From: Symbiobacterium sp040797425
GTDB lineage: Bacteria > Bacillota > Sulfobacillia > Symbiobacteriales > Symbiobacteriaceae
Length of the DNA: 51,160 nt
Assembly (NCBI RefSeq): GCF_040797425.1
Contig: NZ_JBFNEH010000027.1
Coordinates: forward strand, 1-51,160
Direction of reading: 5' to 3'
Each line of letters begins with the position of its first letter. The first letter of the stretch is position 1. The notes beneath the pieces are model-generated. The model had not been told where the DNA came from. It saw nothing but the letters and a program-made list of their open reading frames with translations, and ran no database searches. The translations under genes and the position numbers were made by a program. Of this stretch, positions 50,293 to 51,160 are shown one piece after another.

Positions 50293-50332
50293 CGCCCCTG
50301 CGCCCTTCCCCGGCGCAGGGGCGTGATGTTTC
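50293..50332 (+). terminator. Terminator after manA
   Basis: A 12-bp perfect stem, CGCCCCTGCGCC (50293-50304) and GGCGCAGGGGCG (50312-50323), loop of 7, then TGATGTTTC. Confidence 0.8.
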
Positions 50333-50542
50333 GCCGGCAACCCCGCCCGTCCGACCGCAAGACCTGGTCTGCCGGCGCCCAGTGCGAACGCAAGCGGCCA
50401 CCCGACCACCCCACACACAGTGCCCGTTGCCACTGAGGCTGTACGTAGGGACCGGTGGGACCCTCTCCCGTGCAAGGAACACCCGTTGGCGATGGGATAT
50501 CGCGCACGCCGGCCGTAGTTCCTCCTCCCCGCACCAAGGGCC
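50333..50542. other. Non-coding stretch before the tandem array
   Basis: After the manA terminator no gene is seen. Open frames cross it on the minus strand but are low-complexity and continue through the tandem array, changing frame with each 79-bp unit, so they are not coding. An interspersed CGAACAGG element lies at its right end. Confidence 0.5.
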
Positions 50543-50565
50543 TGTTCGCTTTCGCTGGTGGCCTC
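50525..50565. repeat. Interspersed CGAACAGG element, inverted copy
   Basis: On the minus strand CACCAGCGAAAGCGAACAGG then CCCTTGGTGCGG, aligning with the copies at 75-112 and 32205-32240. It is also the first, most diverged unit of the array to its right. Confidence 0.5.
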
Positions 50566-51160
50566 GGTCGTGGCTGGGGAACGGATGGTGAGGGCCTCCG
50601 CGTGCATGGCTTTCCCGCCCCATCTCGTCGTTTGTTCGCCCAGGCTGGCGTTCGCTTCCCGGTGCGCAGTGGGTCCTGCCACCGTCAGACCTGCTTCCCA
50701 GTCCCGCATTCCTGTTCTCCCTGGCCGGCGCTCCGGGCGGCTCGGCGACCGTTGCAGCCGTGCGCGAAGCACTTGCCTCCCAGTCCCTCAATCGTGTTCG
50801 CCCTGGATGGTGCTCCGGAGGGCACGACGACCACCCCAGCCGGGAGTAAGCACCTGCCTCGCAATCCCTCATTCCTGTTCGCCCTGGCTGGCGCCCGGGG
50901 GGTTCCGGTCACTAGCAGCGTGCACGAAGCACCTGCCTGCCAGTCCCTCACTCCTGTTCGCCCTGGTTGGCGCCCGGGGGGCCCGGCCACTGGCAGCCGT
51001 GCAAGAAGCACCTGCCTGCCAGTCCCTCACTCCTGTTCGCCCTGGCTGGCACCCGGGGGGCCCGGCCGCTGGCAGCCGTGCAAGAAGCACCTGCTTCCAA
51101 GTCCGTCACTCCTGTTCGCCCTGGCTGGCACCCGGGGGGCCCGGCCGCTGGCAGCCGTGC
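50543..51160. repeat. Tandem array of about 79-bp units, open at the right edge
   Basis: TGTTCGCC-type unit starts lie at 50543, 50633, 50713, 50795, 50876, 50955, 51034 and 51113, so steps are 90, 80, 82, 81, 79, 79 and 79. The last three units are nearly identical; earlier ones are progressively diverged. Each unit has a conserved half (GAAGCACCTGCCTGCCAGTC, CCTCACTCCTGTTCGCCCTGG) and a more variable GC-rich middle of about 28 bp. On the minus strand CTGGCAG and CTGCCAG of neighbouring parts can pair around GGTGC/GCAC. 79 is not a multiple of three, so it is not a coding repeat. Confidence 0.9.

Noticed and set aside
50543..51160. 79-bp array as a CRISPR array or coding repeat
   Set aside because: The variable segments are related to each other rather than unique, and the period breaks any reading frame.

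Overview
The window looks like chromosome from a very GC-rich, endospore-forming member of the Firmicutes. The gene content (uninterrupted sigK, a SpoIIIE/FtsK translocase, a SPOCS-domain protein, a LysM-GH18 spore-lysis type enzyme, split glycine dehydrogenase GcvPA/GcvPB, LipM and YqeG) combined with high GC suggests a Symbiobacterium-like organism. That assignment is inference from gene content and composition; no database was searched. No rRNA, tRNA, insertion sequence, prophage or CRISPR array was seen.

Left part (1-12.9 kb). A minus-strand operon reads gcvT-gcvH-gcvPA-gcvPB-lipM-glyA: a complete glycine cleavage system with its own octanoyltransferase and serine hydroxymethyltransferase. 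It is preceded by a DUF192 gene. A small secreted protein and a GtrA-type membrane protein follow on the plus strand. Next comes a minus-strand btuF-btuC-btuD type ABC importer behind a clear cobalamin riboswitch with a terminator.

Amino-sugar operon (12.9-18.7 kb, minus). It holds a mannose-family PTS permease (IIC, IID, IIA, IIB), a neutral-ceramidase-like hydrolase, NagA and a SIS-domain protein. A 12-bp palindrome upstream matches the NagR/DasR operator pattern. The operon can take up and deacetylate an amino sugar, but no recognisable NagB is present.

Middle (19-32 kb). A SPOCS-domain protein, a copper-amine-oxidase-N domain protein, a coiled-coil protein and an isocitrate/isopropylmalate dehydrogenase homologue are followed by a minus-strand cluster yqeG-aroE-(short prepilin peptidase)-aroC-aroK-aroB-psuG. 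Then come sigK, a DUF1963 protein, a CBS-domain protein and a secreted protein with a strongly structured leader.

Right part (32-51 kb). Here lie a lone glucose-type EIIA, an NMT1/SsuA-type ABC importer, spoIIIE/ftsK, a GNAT acetyltransferase and hflK-hflC. A YhfZ-like regulator stands divergent to an alkylglycerone-phosphate-synthase-like flavoenzyme and glpD. A family 5 uracil-DNA glycosylase, a ZIP transporter, the LysM-GH18 protein and mannose-6-phosphate isomerase complete the genes. The window ends in a non-coding tandem array of about 79-bp units that runs off the edge.

The least ordinary signals are that array, an interspersed intergenic element sharing the core CGAACAGG with it, a CATAGG(A/C)T promoter-like motif upstream of several sporulation genes, the amino-sugar operon with its operator, and a compact three-helix structure in the leader of the secreted protein gene at 31.9 kb.
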